A stretch of 43,309 bases of DNA from assembly GCF_017495225.1 (NCBI RefSeq), contig NZ_JAFEIG010000036.1, positions 1 through 43,309 of the forward strand, read 5' to 3'. The notes below the pieces were generated by a model. It saw nothing but the letters and a program-made list of their open reading frames with translations, had not been told where the DNA came from and searched no databases. Below, one piece after another: positions 35,218 to 43,024 of this stretch (the stretch's first letter is position 1; each line of letters opens with the position of its first letter). The stretch comes from Daejeonella sp. Its GTDB lineage: Bacteria; Bacteroidota; Bacteroidia; Sphingobacteriales; Sphingobacteriaceae. The position numbers and the translations under genes were made by a program.

Positions 35218-35251
35218 AAAAGGCCGGTGCATTTAAATGTACCGGCCTTTT
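35218..35251. terminator. Intrinsic terminator after the sucAB operon
   Basis: A 17-bp stem (AAAAGGCCGGTGCATTT with AAATGTACCGGCCTTTT, one G-T pair) has T and A runs on both flanks. It can serve sucB and, in the other direction, the minus-strand head-GIN gene. Confidence 0.92.
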
Positions 35252-35329
35252 GCTTTATGTTATTTGTAGCTTTTGATCGATTTTATTCGATTTTTTGCTA
35301 AAATGTCAAGAAAAATGAGTAAATTATGT

Positions 35330-36067
35330 TTAGTATTTTGAAATATTACCTGAGCCCGATTTCGTATATTTTACGCTCGGATTTCCAGCATATTTGATGT
35401 TTCCTGAGCCACTAATCAGGGCATCCAAGTTCTTGTTCACATGAATTTCAATATCTCCTGAGCCGCTAATCTTTGCATTCGCAATTTCTGATTGTAGATT
35501 CTTACCCATGAAATTGCCCGAACCTGCAATAGTTATAGATGTGTTTTCTGATTTTCCTTTAGCATCAATTTTACCAGACCCACTGATTAATGCCACATAG
35601 TTTTCAGCATCCATCTCTAAGGTAATATTTCCTGAACCACTTATAGTGTTGGTGAGCTTAGTAGAATTAACCAATCCGCTAACCTGAATATCTCCCGAAC
35701 CAACCACAGTAAGGCTATGAAGTGTTTTGGCCTCTATGTAAATATCTATACGCTCTGTACTTTTCCAAGTCCTTTTGTTTAGCGTTTTCTTTCTTCCGAT
35801 TTTTAAGATGCCATTCTCAATTCTGGTCTCAATTTCACTTATAACCTCAGCATTGCCTTCTAAACGGAGACTTTCACTCGTTCCCATTGTTATATAAACG
35901 TTATAGTTGCCAGCAGATGATACACCTGAGAAGCCAGCTACTGTTCGGTTTTCATCTACTATGTTTGCAGTGCTTCCTATTGAAAAGGTTCCAGTACATG
36001 CCAGAGCAAAGTTAGAAATTGCGACTACAAACAGCATGAATGTTAGTCCCTTGATTATTTTTTTCAT
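35330..36067 (-). CDS. Head-GIN domain (DUF2807) secreted protein
   Basis: The 245-residue protein has a signal peptide (IKGLTFMLFVVAISNFALAC, possibly a lipobox Cys). A repetitive beta-helix-like domain follows in which GSGDIQVSG, GSGNITLEM, GSGKIDAKG, GSGNFMGKN and GSGDIEIHV recur about every 20 residues. This is the DUF2807 'head GIN' pattern common in Bacteroidota. It is predicted to be exported, but its function is unknown. It is minus strand, 69 bp downstream of the M1 peptidase gene and possibly co-transcribed with it. Confidence 0.88.
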   Translation of the reverse strand: MKKIIKGLTFMLFVVAISNFALACTGTFSIGSTANIVDENRTVAGFSGVSSAGNYNVYITMGTSESLRLEGNAEVISEIETRIENGILKIGRKKTLNKRTWKSTERIDIYIEAKTLHSLTVVGSGDIQVSGLVNSTKLTNTISGSGNITLEMDAENYVALISGSGKIDAKGKSENTSITIAGSGNFMGKNLQSEIANAKISGSGDIEIHVNKNLDALISGSGNIKYAGNPSVKYTKSGSGNISKY

Positions 36068-36136
36068 ATTCTAATATATCATTGATTTTATTTAAAGACG
36101 AAATGTTTTTATAAACGTTGCACCTTTTCTCTATTT

Positions 36137-37777
36137 TTATTTTAATTCTTTTAGTTCCACGTAAAAATTCTTCAAATCAGGTTTGAATCCCTTTTTGAGA
36201 GCAATTTTCTTCCATTCGCTTGTTGGATAAATCCAAGTTTGTTTCTCTCCCGAATTAATTCTAATTGGCATATTAAAATCTTGAACATTGGCAATCCAGC
36301 GATATTGCGTTTGTTTCCCACTTGTTTTATACTCAAGAATTGGGATGCTTTTATAGTTAAGATATTGATTATAAACCTTAGTAAAATCCTTCCCTGAAGT
36401 CTGATTAATAAATCCAACAATGTCTTCTGTAGTACTGGTTTTTAATCCGAATTCGCTATTCAAGCCTCTCAATATTTCACGCCATTTTTTATCATCATTG
36501 ATAATTGTACGGGTTAAATGAAGCAAATTAGCTCCTTTAGGATACATATCGCCCGAACCTTCTTGATTTACTCCGTAGGGTCCAGTGATAGGTTTATCAT
36601 TTCTGATATTTTTTCTTATTCCTTCAATGTATCTTGCACCAGCCTCTTTTCCGTCGCGACTCTCAACGAATATTGCTTCGGTATAGGTTGTAAATCCTTC
36701 ATGAATCCACATATCTGCAATGTCTTTGGATGTAATATTATTGCCAAACCATTCGTGTCCAGTTTCATGGATGATGATATAATCCCAGCTCATTCCAAGT
36801 CCAGTGCCTGACAAATCCCGACCTAAATAGCCGTTTAAATATTTATTACCATAAGCAACTGCACTTTGATGCTCCATTCCTAAATAAGGAGTTTCCACTA
36901 ACTTAAATCCATCGCGATAGAAGGGATAGGGGCCAAACCAATTCTCAAAGGATGTAAACATCGGTTTTACGTTGGCATTGAATTGCTTTTGTGCCTTCTC
37001 AAGGTTTTCTTTTAAGACATAATAATCGAGGGTTAAATTCCCGTTTTCGCCGGCATATGAATCCTTAAAGTGCGCATAATCAGCGATGTTAAGGGTCACG
37101 TTGTAATTATTAATGGGGTAGGAAACAAACCAATTGTACTGGGTATAGTTAGGGTCGGTATTTTTTGTGGAAAGCAAGCGTCCATTACTTACATTCATTA
37201 AACCTTTGGGTACGCTAACGCTAATCATCATGCTATCCACCTCATCCGATTGGTGATCCTTATTTGGCCACCAAGAACTTGCCCCAAAGCCCTGGCAAGA
37301 CACCGCAACCCAAGGTTTTCCTTGTTTATCTTTTGCATAACTGAAACCACCATCCCATGGGGCACGCTTAGCTATTATGGTATTTCCACTATAAAAGACT
37401 GTAAATTCGTCAGTACTGCCTTTCTTTATCGTGCTCGGGAAATCGATGAAAACTGCATTAAATTCTCTTTTAAAAGGGATCTCTATGCCTTTATAAACTA
37501 CCTTTTCAACCTTAAGTTGTTCAAAAAGATCAAATTGTAGTCGCTTGATATCATTTACAGCCCTAAACTTGAATAAATTCGATCCGCTGATAAATTTATT
37601 TTCAATGTCAAGTTTTACGTTTAAATGGTAATAATTAATGTCATAAGAACTTCTAAATTCGCTTAAAGTCCCTCTTAGCGTATCTGCTTTTGAGAATACA
37701 TCATTTGGACCTTGTGAAAATGCAGCTTTTGTACATAGGCAGGCCAACAAAAGAGTTAAGGCATATATTTTTTGCAT
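36137..37777 (-). CDS. M1 family metallopeptidase (aminopeptidase N-like)
   Basis: I take the ATG at 37777 because it starts a clear signal peptide (MQKIYALTLLLACLCTKAAF, then SQG). The 15 residues before it look non-coding. The 546-residue protein has the M1 N-terminal beta domain, a GMEHQSAVAYGN exopeptidase-type motif and the zinc site HETGHEW (His337, Glu338, His341). The third ligand lies in MWIHEGFTTYTEAIF. It lacks the large C-terminal helical domain of aminopeptidase N, as do other short secreted Bacteroidota members. It probably trims peptides in the periplasm or outside the cell. Confidence 0.92.
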   Translation of the reverse strand: MQKIYALTLLLACLCTKAAFSQGPNDVFSKADTLRGTLSEFRSSYDINYYHLNVKLDIENKFISGSNLFKFRAVNDIKRLQFDLFEQLKVEKVVYKGIEIPFKREFNAVFIDFPSTIKKGSTDEFTVFYSGNTIIAKRAPWDGGFSYAKDKQGKPWVAVSCQGFGASSWWPNKDHQSDEVDSMMISVSVPKGLMNVSNGRLLSTKNTDPNYTQYNWFVSYPINNYNVTLNIADYAHFKDSYAGENGNLTLDYYVLKENLEKAQKQFNANVKPMFTSFENWFGPYPFYRDGFKLVETPYLGMEHQSAVAYGNKYLNGYLGRDLSGTGLGMSWDYIIIHETGHEWFGNNITSKDIADMWIHEGFTTYTEAIFVESRDGKEAGARYIEGIRKNIRNDKPITGPYGVNQEGSGDMYPKGANLLHLTRTIINDDKKWREILRGLNSEFGLKTSTTEDIVGFINQTSGKDFTKVYNQYLNYKSIPILEYKTSGKQTQYRWIANVQDFNMPIRINSGEKQTWIYPTSEWKKIALKKGFKPDLKNFYVELKELK

Positions 37778-37885
37778 GCTGATTGTTTTTAATGTTTTTT
37801 CAAATCTAATTAAATAAAACATTTTAAATATTACCTAATTGCGCAACATTTTAATAATCGAATTTTTTTAAGGGTCGATATTTAT

Positions 37886-37893
37886 TAACTTTG
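37886..37893 (+). promoter_or_regulatory. Candidate -7 promoter element of lpd
   Basis: TAACTTTG matches TAnnTTTG and ends 23 bp before the lpd start codon, in the divergent space between the M1 peptidase and lpd. The upstream -33 TTG is not clear. Confidence 0.4.
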
Positions 37894-37916
37894 AATGAAA
37901 TTAAAGATATTATCGC

Positions 37917-39320
37917 ATGCAATTTGACGTAATAGTAATAGGAAGTGGTCCCGGTGGTTATGTTGCCGCCATTCGTTGTGCCCAATTGGGTTTGAAAACA
38001 GCAATTATAGAAAAATATAGTACTTATGGTGGTACCTGCTTAAATGTGGGTTGTATTCCGTCAAAGGCCTTATTAGACTCTTCAGAGCATTATCATAATG
38101 CAGCACATACTTTTAAGGAGCATGGTATTAATCTGAAAGATCTTTCTCCTGATATTAAGCAAATGGTTAATCGTAAGAATGAGGTAGTTGCTCAAACTAC
38201 TGGTGGGATTACCTATTTATTTAAGAAAAATAAGGTAAGCACCTACCATGGAATGGGTTCTATGCTTGATAAAAATACAGTTAAGGTTACGAAGGCCGAT
38301 GGTTCTTCAGAGAATATCACTGCTAAAAATATTATTCTAGCAACTGGTTCAAAGCCAACACAATTGCCATTCTTAAAGACTGATGGTAAGCGTATTATTA
38401 CTTCTACAGAGGCTTTAAATCTGCAGGAAATCCCTAAACACCTAATTCTTATAGGTGGCGGTGTTATCGGATTAGAATTAGGATCTGTTTATGCTCGTTT
38501 AGGTTCAAAAGTTACCGTGGTTGAATTTATGGATTCAATTATCGGGACTATGGATAAAAGCTTGGGTAAGGAGCTCCAAAAAGTACTTGCTAAGCAGGGA
38601 ATGGAGTTTTTACTAAGCCATAAAGTGACTGGTGCAAGTGTAAAAGGATCAAAAGTTACGGTTACAGCCGATAATGCTAAAGGTGAAAAGATTAGTCTGG
38701 AGGGCGATTATTGCCTTGTTGCCGTTGGTCGTACAGCATATACCGAAAATTTAGGGCTTGAAAACATTGGGATAAGCTTAGAAGAGAGAGGTAAGAAAAT
38801 TCCTGTAAATGCTCATCTTGAAACCTCAGTACCAGGTATTTATGCTATTGGTGATGTGGTAAAGGGTGCCATGCTTGCGCATAAAGCGGAAGATGAAGGT
38901 ACTTATGTTGCTGAAATTATTGCGGGACAGAAGCCGCATATCAATTATAATCTTATTCCAGGTGTTGTTTATACTTGGCCAGAAGTAGCCAGTGTTGGTC
39001 AGACGGAAGAACAATTAAAAGAAGCGGGAATTAAATTTAAAGCGGGTTCTTTCCCGTTCAAGGCGAGCGGAAGAGCACGTGCAAGTAATGATACCGATGG
39101 TTTTGTTAAAGTTTTAGCTGATGCTACTACTGATGAAATTTTGGGAGTTCACATGATCGGACCAAGAGCTGCGGATATGATTGCTGAGGCTGTTGTGGCG
39201 ATGGAATTTAGAGCATCTGCAGAGGATATTGCTAGAATTTCTCATGCGCACCCTACTTATACTGAGGCATTTAAAGAGGCAAGTATGGCTGCGACAGAAA
39301 ACAGAGCCATCCATATTTAA
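37917..39320 (+). CDS. lpdA: Dihydrolipoyl dehydrogenase (E3)
   Basis: The 467-residue flavoprotein has the FAD motif VIGSGPGGYVAAI, the redox-active disulfide GGTCLNVGCIPSKALL (Cys41 and Cys46) and the NAD motif IGGGVIGLELGSVYARLG. It has YAIGDVVKGAMLAHKAEDEG and, at the C-terminal interface, the base motif HAHPTYTEAFKEA. It reoxidises the lipoyl group of E2 in 2-oxoglutarate and other 2-oxoacid dehydrogenases with NAD. It is separated from sucAB by two minus-strand genes and has its own promoter. crtZ starts 28 bp downstream. Confidence 0.96.
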   Translation: MQFDVIVIGSGPGGYVAAIRCAQLGLKTAIIEKYSTYGGTCLNVGCIPSKALLDSSEHYHNAAHTFKEHGINLKDLSPDIKQMVNRKNEVVAQTTGGITYLFKKNKVSTYHGMGSMLDKNTVKVTKADGSSENITAKNIILATGSKPTQLPFLKTDGKRIITSTEALNLQEIPKHLILIGGGVIGLELGSVYARLGSKVTVVEFMDSIIGTMDKSLGKELQKVLAKQGMEFLLSHKVTGASVKGSKVTVTADNAKGEKISLEGDYCLVAVGRTAYTENLGLENIGISLEERGKKIPVNAHLETSVPGIYAIGDVVKGAMLAHKAEDEGTYVAEIIAGQKPHINYNLIPGVVYTWPEVASVGQTEEQLKEAGIKFKAGSFPFKASGRARASNDTDGFVKVLADATTDEILGVHMIGPRAADMIAEAVVAMEFRASAEDIARISHAHPTYTEAFKEASMAATENRAIHI

Positions 39321-39348
39321 TTTCTTTTAAAAAGGATTTAGAATAGAT

Positions 39349-39807
39349 ATGCAAATAATCATCAATACTGCGATCATACTTGCTACTCTAGCTGGAATGG
39401 AAGCATTTTCATGGTTTATTCATAAATACTTGTTCCATGGTCCGCTATGGTTTATTCATAAAACGCATCATCAACATCGTTCAGGTTGGTTTGAGCTGAA
39501 CGATGTTTTTAGCCTCCTTTTTGGCGCTACATCCATGTATTTAATTTGGGAAGGTAAAGCAAACTTGGATTTCAAGTTTTGGGTAGGTATCGGAATTTCT
39601 ATCTATGGTATTATCTATTTTATTTTCCACGACTGGTTCATTCATAATCGGTTAAAGAGTTTTAAGACCGACAATTCCTATCTTTTGGGAATTCGCAGGG
39701 CGCATAAAATTCATCATAAATCGACTGAGAAAAATCCTTCTGAAGAGTTCGGATTGTTATTAGCATCCAAAAAGTATTTTAAGCAATCAAACCAATCTTC
39801 ACAATAA
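39349..39807 (+). CDS. crtZ: Beta-carotene hydroxylase CrtZ
   Basis: The 152-residue membrane protein has the complete set of di-iron histidine boxes of the CrtZ branch of the fatty-acid hydroxylase superfamily. They are HKYLFH (His25, His30), HKTHHQH (His37-His43), HDWFIH (His94, His99) and HKIHH (His119-His123), with hydrophobic helices between them. It would hydroxylate the ionone rings of beta-carotene to give cryptoxanthin and zeaxanthin. It lies between lpd and murB with very short gaps. The lycopene cyclase is 1.8 kb downstream, and crtI and crtB are not in the window. Confidence 0.92.
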   Translation: MQIIINTAIILATLAGMEAFSWFIHKYLFHGPLWFIHKTHHQHRSGWFELNDVFSLLFGATSMYLIWEGKANLDFKFWVGIGISIYGIIYFIFHDWFIHNRLKSFKTDNSYLLGIRRAHKIHHKSTEKNPSEEFGLLLASKKYFKQSNQSSQ

Positions 39808-39811
39808 TTGT

Positions 39812-40825
39812 ATGCAGGTACTTGAAAATATCTCACTAAAAACACTTAATACCTTTGGTGTAGAAGCAAGAGCCGAATATTTTGTGGATATTGAATCTGA
39901 AAATGACCTACAGGACTTATTTTCTGATGATAAGTGGAGAGATTATCCTCGATTAGTCCTAGGAGGGGGTAGCAATATGCTCTTTACCCAAAACTTTGGA
40001 GGTTTAGTCATTCATCTTAAAATCCAGGGATTAAGTGCAGAAATTGAAGGAAATGATGTTTATGTACGTGCTGGGGCTGGTATTGTATGGAATGATCTGG
40101 TAAATTACTGTGTAGATAATGACTATGCAGGAATTGAAAATTTAAGTCTCATTCCCGGTTCTGTGGGAGCATCTCCCGTCCAAAATATTGGTGCATATGG
40201 AGTTGAACTTCAAGATATTTTCCATTCTTGTCGTGCTTTTGAGATTTCTACGGGTAAAATTAAGGTTTTTTCCAAAGAAGATTGTGCTTTTAGCTATCGT
40301 GATAGCGTGTTTAAATCCTCATTCAAGGGATTGTACATCATCACGGAAGTGACTTTTAAGCTCTCAAAAATATTTAAGCCCAATGTTAGCTATGGCGCAA
40401 TTACTGAGGAATTGGCTAAGCGAGGTATTAATGTGCCCAGTATCAAGCAGTTATCGCAGGTGATTTCGCATATTCGGGTGAGTAAGCTCCCAGATCCCAC
40501 AACCATTGGTAATGCAGGAAGTTTTTTCAAGAATCCTATTATAGCCGAGTCTACATTTAATAGATTGAAATCACAGTTTGCTGATATAGTGCATTTTCCG
40601 GCAGGAGAGGGCTATGTTAAGGTTTCTGCCGGTTGGCTTATTGAGCAATGTGATTGGAAGGGTAAAGTAGTAGGGAACACAGGAACATGGAAAAACCAAG
40701 CCTTAGTATTGGTAAATCATGGTCATGCTACTGGAGATGAAATATTTCAGTTCTCTTCCTCAATTATCGATAGTGTTAATGCTAAGTATGGCATTCTCTT
40801 GGAGCGTGAGGTGAACATCATTTAA
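39812..40825 (+). CDS. murB: UDP-N-acetylmuramate dehydrogenase
   Basis: The 337-residue protein starts NISLKTLNTFGVEARAEYFV and has the FAD-binding LGGGSNMLFT, the SLIPGSVGASPVQNIGAYG segment and the YRDSVFKS motif. The catalytic serine region is NAGSFFKNPI. The end contains VLVNHGHATGDE and an active-site glutamate-containing LLEREV. The length marks it as a type I (E. coli-like) MurB. It reduces the enolpyruvyl group to make UDP-MurNAc for peptidoglycan. Its start is 4 bp behind the crtZ stop, so an operon is likely, though the pathways are unrelated. Confidence 0.95.
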   Translation: MQVLENISLKTLNTFGVEARAEYFVDIESENDLQDLFSDDKWRDYPRLVLGGGSNMLFTQNFGGLVIHLKIQGLSAEIEGNDVYVRAGAGIVWNDLVNYCVDNDYAGIENLSLIPGSVGASPVQNIGAYGVELQDIFHSCRAFEISTGKIKVFSKEDCAFSYRDSVFKSSFKGLYIITEVTFKLSKIFKPNVSYGAITEELAKRGINVPSIKQLSQVISHIRVSKLPDPTTIGNAGSFFKNPIIAESTFNRLKSQFADIVHFPAGEGYVKVSAGWLIEQCDWKGKVVGNTGTWKNQALVLVNHGHATGDEIFQFSSSIIDSVNAKYGILLEREVNII

Positions 40826-40836
40826 TTCCTCTACTT

Positions 40837-40850
40837 CACACAATTGTGTG
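40837..40850. promoter_or_regulatory. Perfect 14-bp palindrome upstream of the ECF sigma gene
   Basis: CACACAATTGTGTG reads the same on both strands. It lies 12 bp after the murB stop and 131 bp before the sigma-factor start codon. It may be an operator for a dimeric regulator. It has too short a stem and no T run for a terminator. Confidence 0.4.
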
Positions 40851-40981
40851 CAATCTTTACAATTTGGTATACAGTTTTTCTGAGCTCCTCTTAGGGGCAT
40901 AGCAATTGTTTAATTTAGTATGTCTTTCATTGAACACCGATTTCTTGGTGGTTCAGAGTATTAACATATAAGCTAAACAAC

Positions 40982-41515
40982 ATGACTAGCATCGAATTTA
41001 ACACCATGGTCACACGTCAGGCCGATTCATTAAAGCTTTATGCACTCCGATTTACTCACGATGCGGAGGATGCCAATGATCTTGTTCAGGATACGATACT
41101 TAAAGCTCTATCCTATTGCAATAAGTTTAAGGAAGGTACAAACCTGAAGGGTTGGCTTTATACCATCATGAAAAACACCTTTATTAATAAATACAGGCGT
41201 TTTGTAAAAATTGGCACAATGGTTATACAATCTGAAGACATTCATTATTCTAATTTAATGTACAGTGCCAGCAATAATCAAGGCGAGTCGAAATTTGTGA
41301 TGGACGATATTAAAAATGCCCTTGAAAACCTTTCAGATGAGTATTATGTGCCATTTACAATGTATTTTGATGGGCATAAATATCATGAGATTGCCGAACA
41401 TCTCACCATTCCGATTGGTACAGTTAAGACTAGGATCCATGTGGCAAGGAAGCTATTGAAAAAATCATTGAATGATTATGATCCCCAAAAAGGGCGCGCA
41501 GTATTTATGAATTGA
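40982..41515 (+). CDS. ECF-type RNA polymerase sigma factor
   Basis: The 177-residue protein has sigma region 2 (YALRFTHDAEDANDLVQDTI, then the -10 recognition helix GWLYTIMKNTFINKYRR). Region 4 is LENLSDEYYVPFTMYFDGHK with the helix-turn-helix HEIAEHLTIPIGTVKTRIHVARKLL. No anti-sigma gene sits next to it, so another signal must control it. It directly precedes the lycopene cyclase (73 bp), and related sigma factors accompany carotenoid clusters in Bacteroidota. A role in switching on carotenoid or stress genes is plausible but inferred. Confidence 0.93.
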   Translation: MTSIEFNTMVTRQADSLKLYALRFTHDAEDANDLVQDTILKALSYCNKFKEGTNLKGWLYTIMKNTFINKYRRFVKIGTMVIQSEDIHYSNLMYSASNNQGESKFVMDDIKNALENLSDEYYVPFTMYFDGHKYHEIAEHLTIPIGTVKTRIHVARKLLKKSLNDYDPQKGRAVFMN

Positions 41516-41588
41516 TATAATAGTGTAAATATCTTTCAGTTTTTTGGGAGAAGGTACATGCATTTAAGAAGAATGCCTAAATTTACAT

Positions 41589-42272
41589 ATGGAATTTTCT
41601 TATCTGCTGATCAATTTCTTGACCATCTTTTTCCCAATTGTGCTCTCTTTTGATAAAAGAGTGGCTTTTTTTAAGAGTTGGGCTTATGTTTTCCCGGGAC
41701 TTTTAATTACGGGCTTGCTTTTTCTTTTTTGGGATTACCTATTTACAATTTATGGCGTTTGGTCCTTTAACCCGGAATATATCATTGGTTTTCATATCCT
41801 AGACTTACCTATAGAGGAAATTCTTTTCTTTATTACAGTGCCTTTTGCCTGCATTTTTGTGTATGAATGCTTGAATTATTATGTTAAACCGGATCTTTTA
41901 AAGCGGTTTTCAAGTCCGATAAGCTATTTTCTGATCGCCTTTTCAATTTTAATGCTTGTTCTTTTCTATGATCGAGTTTATCCCTTAATTACTTTCGGAT
42001 TATTGGCTGTAGTGCTAATTATTACCGAATTTGTAGTAAAAAGCACTATTATGAGTCGCTTTTACTTAGCCTATCTCGTTTCATTAATCCCATTTTACCT
42101 CGTTAATGGCTTATTAACATCTATTCCTATTGTGATGTACAATAATGCCGAAAATATGGCTTTCCGCGTAGGAACTATTCCCTTTGAAGATCATTTTTAT
42201 TCTCTTTCCATGCTATTAATCAATATTTTATTGTTTGAGTATTTTAGGAAAAGAGCTAGAGTTGCAAAATGA
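41589..42272 (+). CDS. Lycopene cyclase, fused CrtYc/CrtYd type
   Basis: The 227-residue protein has about seven membrane helices arranged as two similar halves. The first half has the cyclase signature YGVWSFNPEYIIGFHILDLP followed by IEEILFF at residues 55-81. The second half carries the matching acidic motif VGTIPFEDHFYSL near residue 198. Single-chain CrtYcd proteins of this length convert lycopene to beta-carotene in the membrane without a bound flavin seen in sequence. The product is the substrate of CrtZ encoded upstream. The stop codon overlaps the next start by 4 bp (ATGA). Confidence 0.9.
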   Translation: MEFSYLLINFLTIFFPIVLSFDKRVAFFKSWAYVFPGLLITGLLFLFWDYLFTIYGVWSFNPEYIIGFHILDLPIEEILFFITVPFACIFVYECLNYYVKPDLLKRFSSPISYFLIAFSILMLVLFYDRVYPLITFGLLAVVLIITEFVVKSTIMSRFYLAYLVSLIPFYLVNGLLTSIPIVMYNNAENMAFRVGTIPFEDHFYSLSMLLINILLFEYFRKRARVAK

Positions 42273-42508
42273 TGGATTTGCCTGAATATAGTAAATCGTA
42301 CTTAGCCTTACGCAACGGACAGGATAAACCTGAAATATGGGTAGCCTTTAAGGGATTAATTTACGACGTGACTGAAAGTCGCTTATGGAAAAATGGCAAA
42401 CACTACGAGCATTGGGCGGGACAAGATTTGACGGAGGAGTTAAAAGACGCACCACATTCGGAGAAGGTTTTTGAGAAGTTTAGGGTAGTTGGTAGGATTA
42501 GGGATTAG
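42269..42508 (+). CDS. Cytochrome b5-like heme-binding protein, small soluble
   Basis: The 79-residue protein has the cytochrome b5 pattern in a short form. It begins with PEIWVAFKGLIYDVTESRLW, then KHYEHWAGQDLTEELKDAPH. His45 or His48 takes the place of the usual HPGG histidine and His63 lies in APHSEKV. There is no membrane helix, so it is probably a cytoplasmic electron carrier. The start overlaps the lycopene cyclase stop, which implies translational coupling; ATG at 42272 is also possible. An electron-transfer role for the di-iron CrtZ hydroxylase is an attractive inference. Its stop codon is embedded in the first repeat heptamer of the following array. Confidence 0.82.
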   Translation: MMDLPEYSKSYLALRNGQDKPEIWVAFKGLIYDVTESRLWKNGKHYEHWAGQDLTEELKDAPHSEKVFEKFRVVGRIRD

Positions 42509-42966
42509 TTATCAGTTGTCAGTTATCAGTTATCAGTTGTCAGTTATCAGGCTGGCGACATCTGTTACCTGGTGGCTGAAGTTCTCGAAGCCTAGTTCTT
42601 GAAGGTGGGAAATGACTTATCTTTATTAGTTATCAGTTGTCAGTTGTCAGGCTGGCGACATCTGTTACCCGCTGGCTGAGGTTCTTGAAGTCCGGGATCA
42701 GTTGTCAGTTATCGGTTGTCAGTTATCAGGCTAGCGACATATGGTACCCGGTGGCTATTGCCTACAACCGGTGGCTGAGGTTCTCGAAGCCTAGTTCTTG
42801 AAGGCAGGAAAAGAGTTATCTTTATCAGTTATCAGTTGTCAGTTGTCAGGCTGTCGACATCTGTTACCCGTTGGCTGAGGTACTCGAAGCCCGTGATTAG
42901 TTGTCATGATAGCGTCAACTGTAAACCGCTGGCTGAGGTACTCGAAGCCTAGTTCTTAGAGGCAGT
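42507..42966 (+). repeat. AGTTATC/AGTTGTC heptamer arrays alternating with a REP-like core
   Basis: Five clusters of 7-bp units (AGTTATC, AGTTGTC, GGTTGTC) start at 42507 (six units), 42628, 42700, 42827 and 42898 (one unit). Each is followed by a core of GGCTGGCGACATCTGTTACC, then GGTGGCTGAGGTTCTCGAAG (GGCTGAG can pair with CTC and AGCC) and TAGTTCTTGAAGG. No gene is present in 42509-43309. Confidence 0.88.
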
Positions 42967-43024
42967 TATTTTACATTAATAATCTCCCTAATCCCATTAA
43001 TCAAATAAATCATAGTTCAGACAA

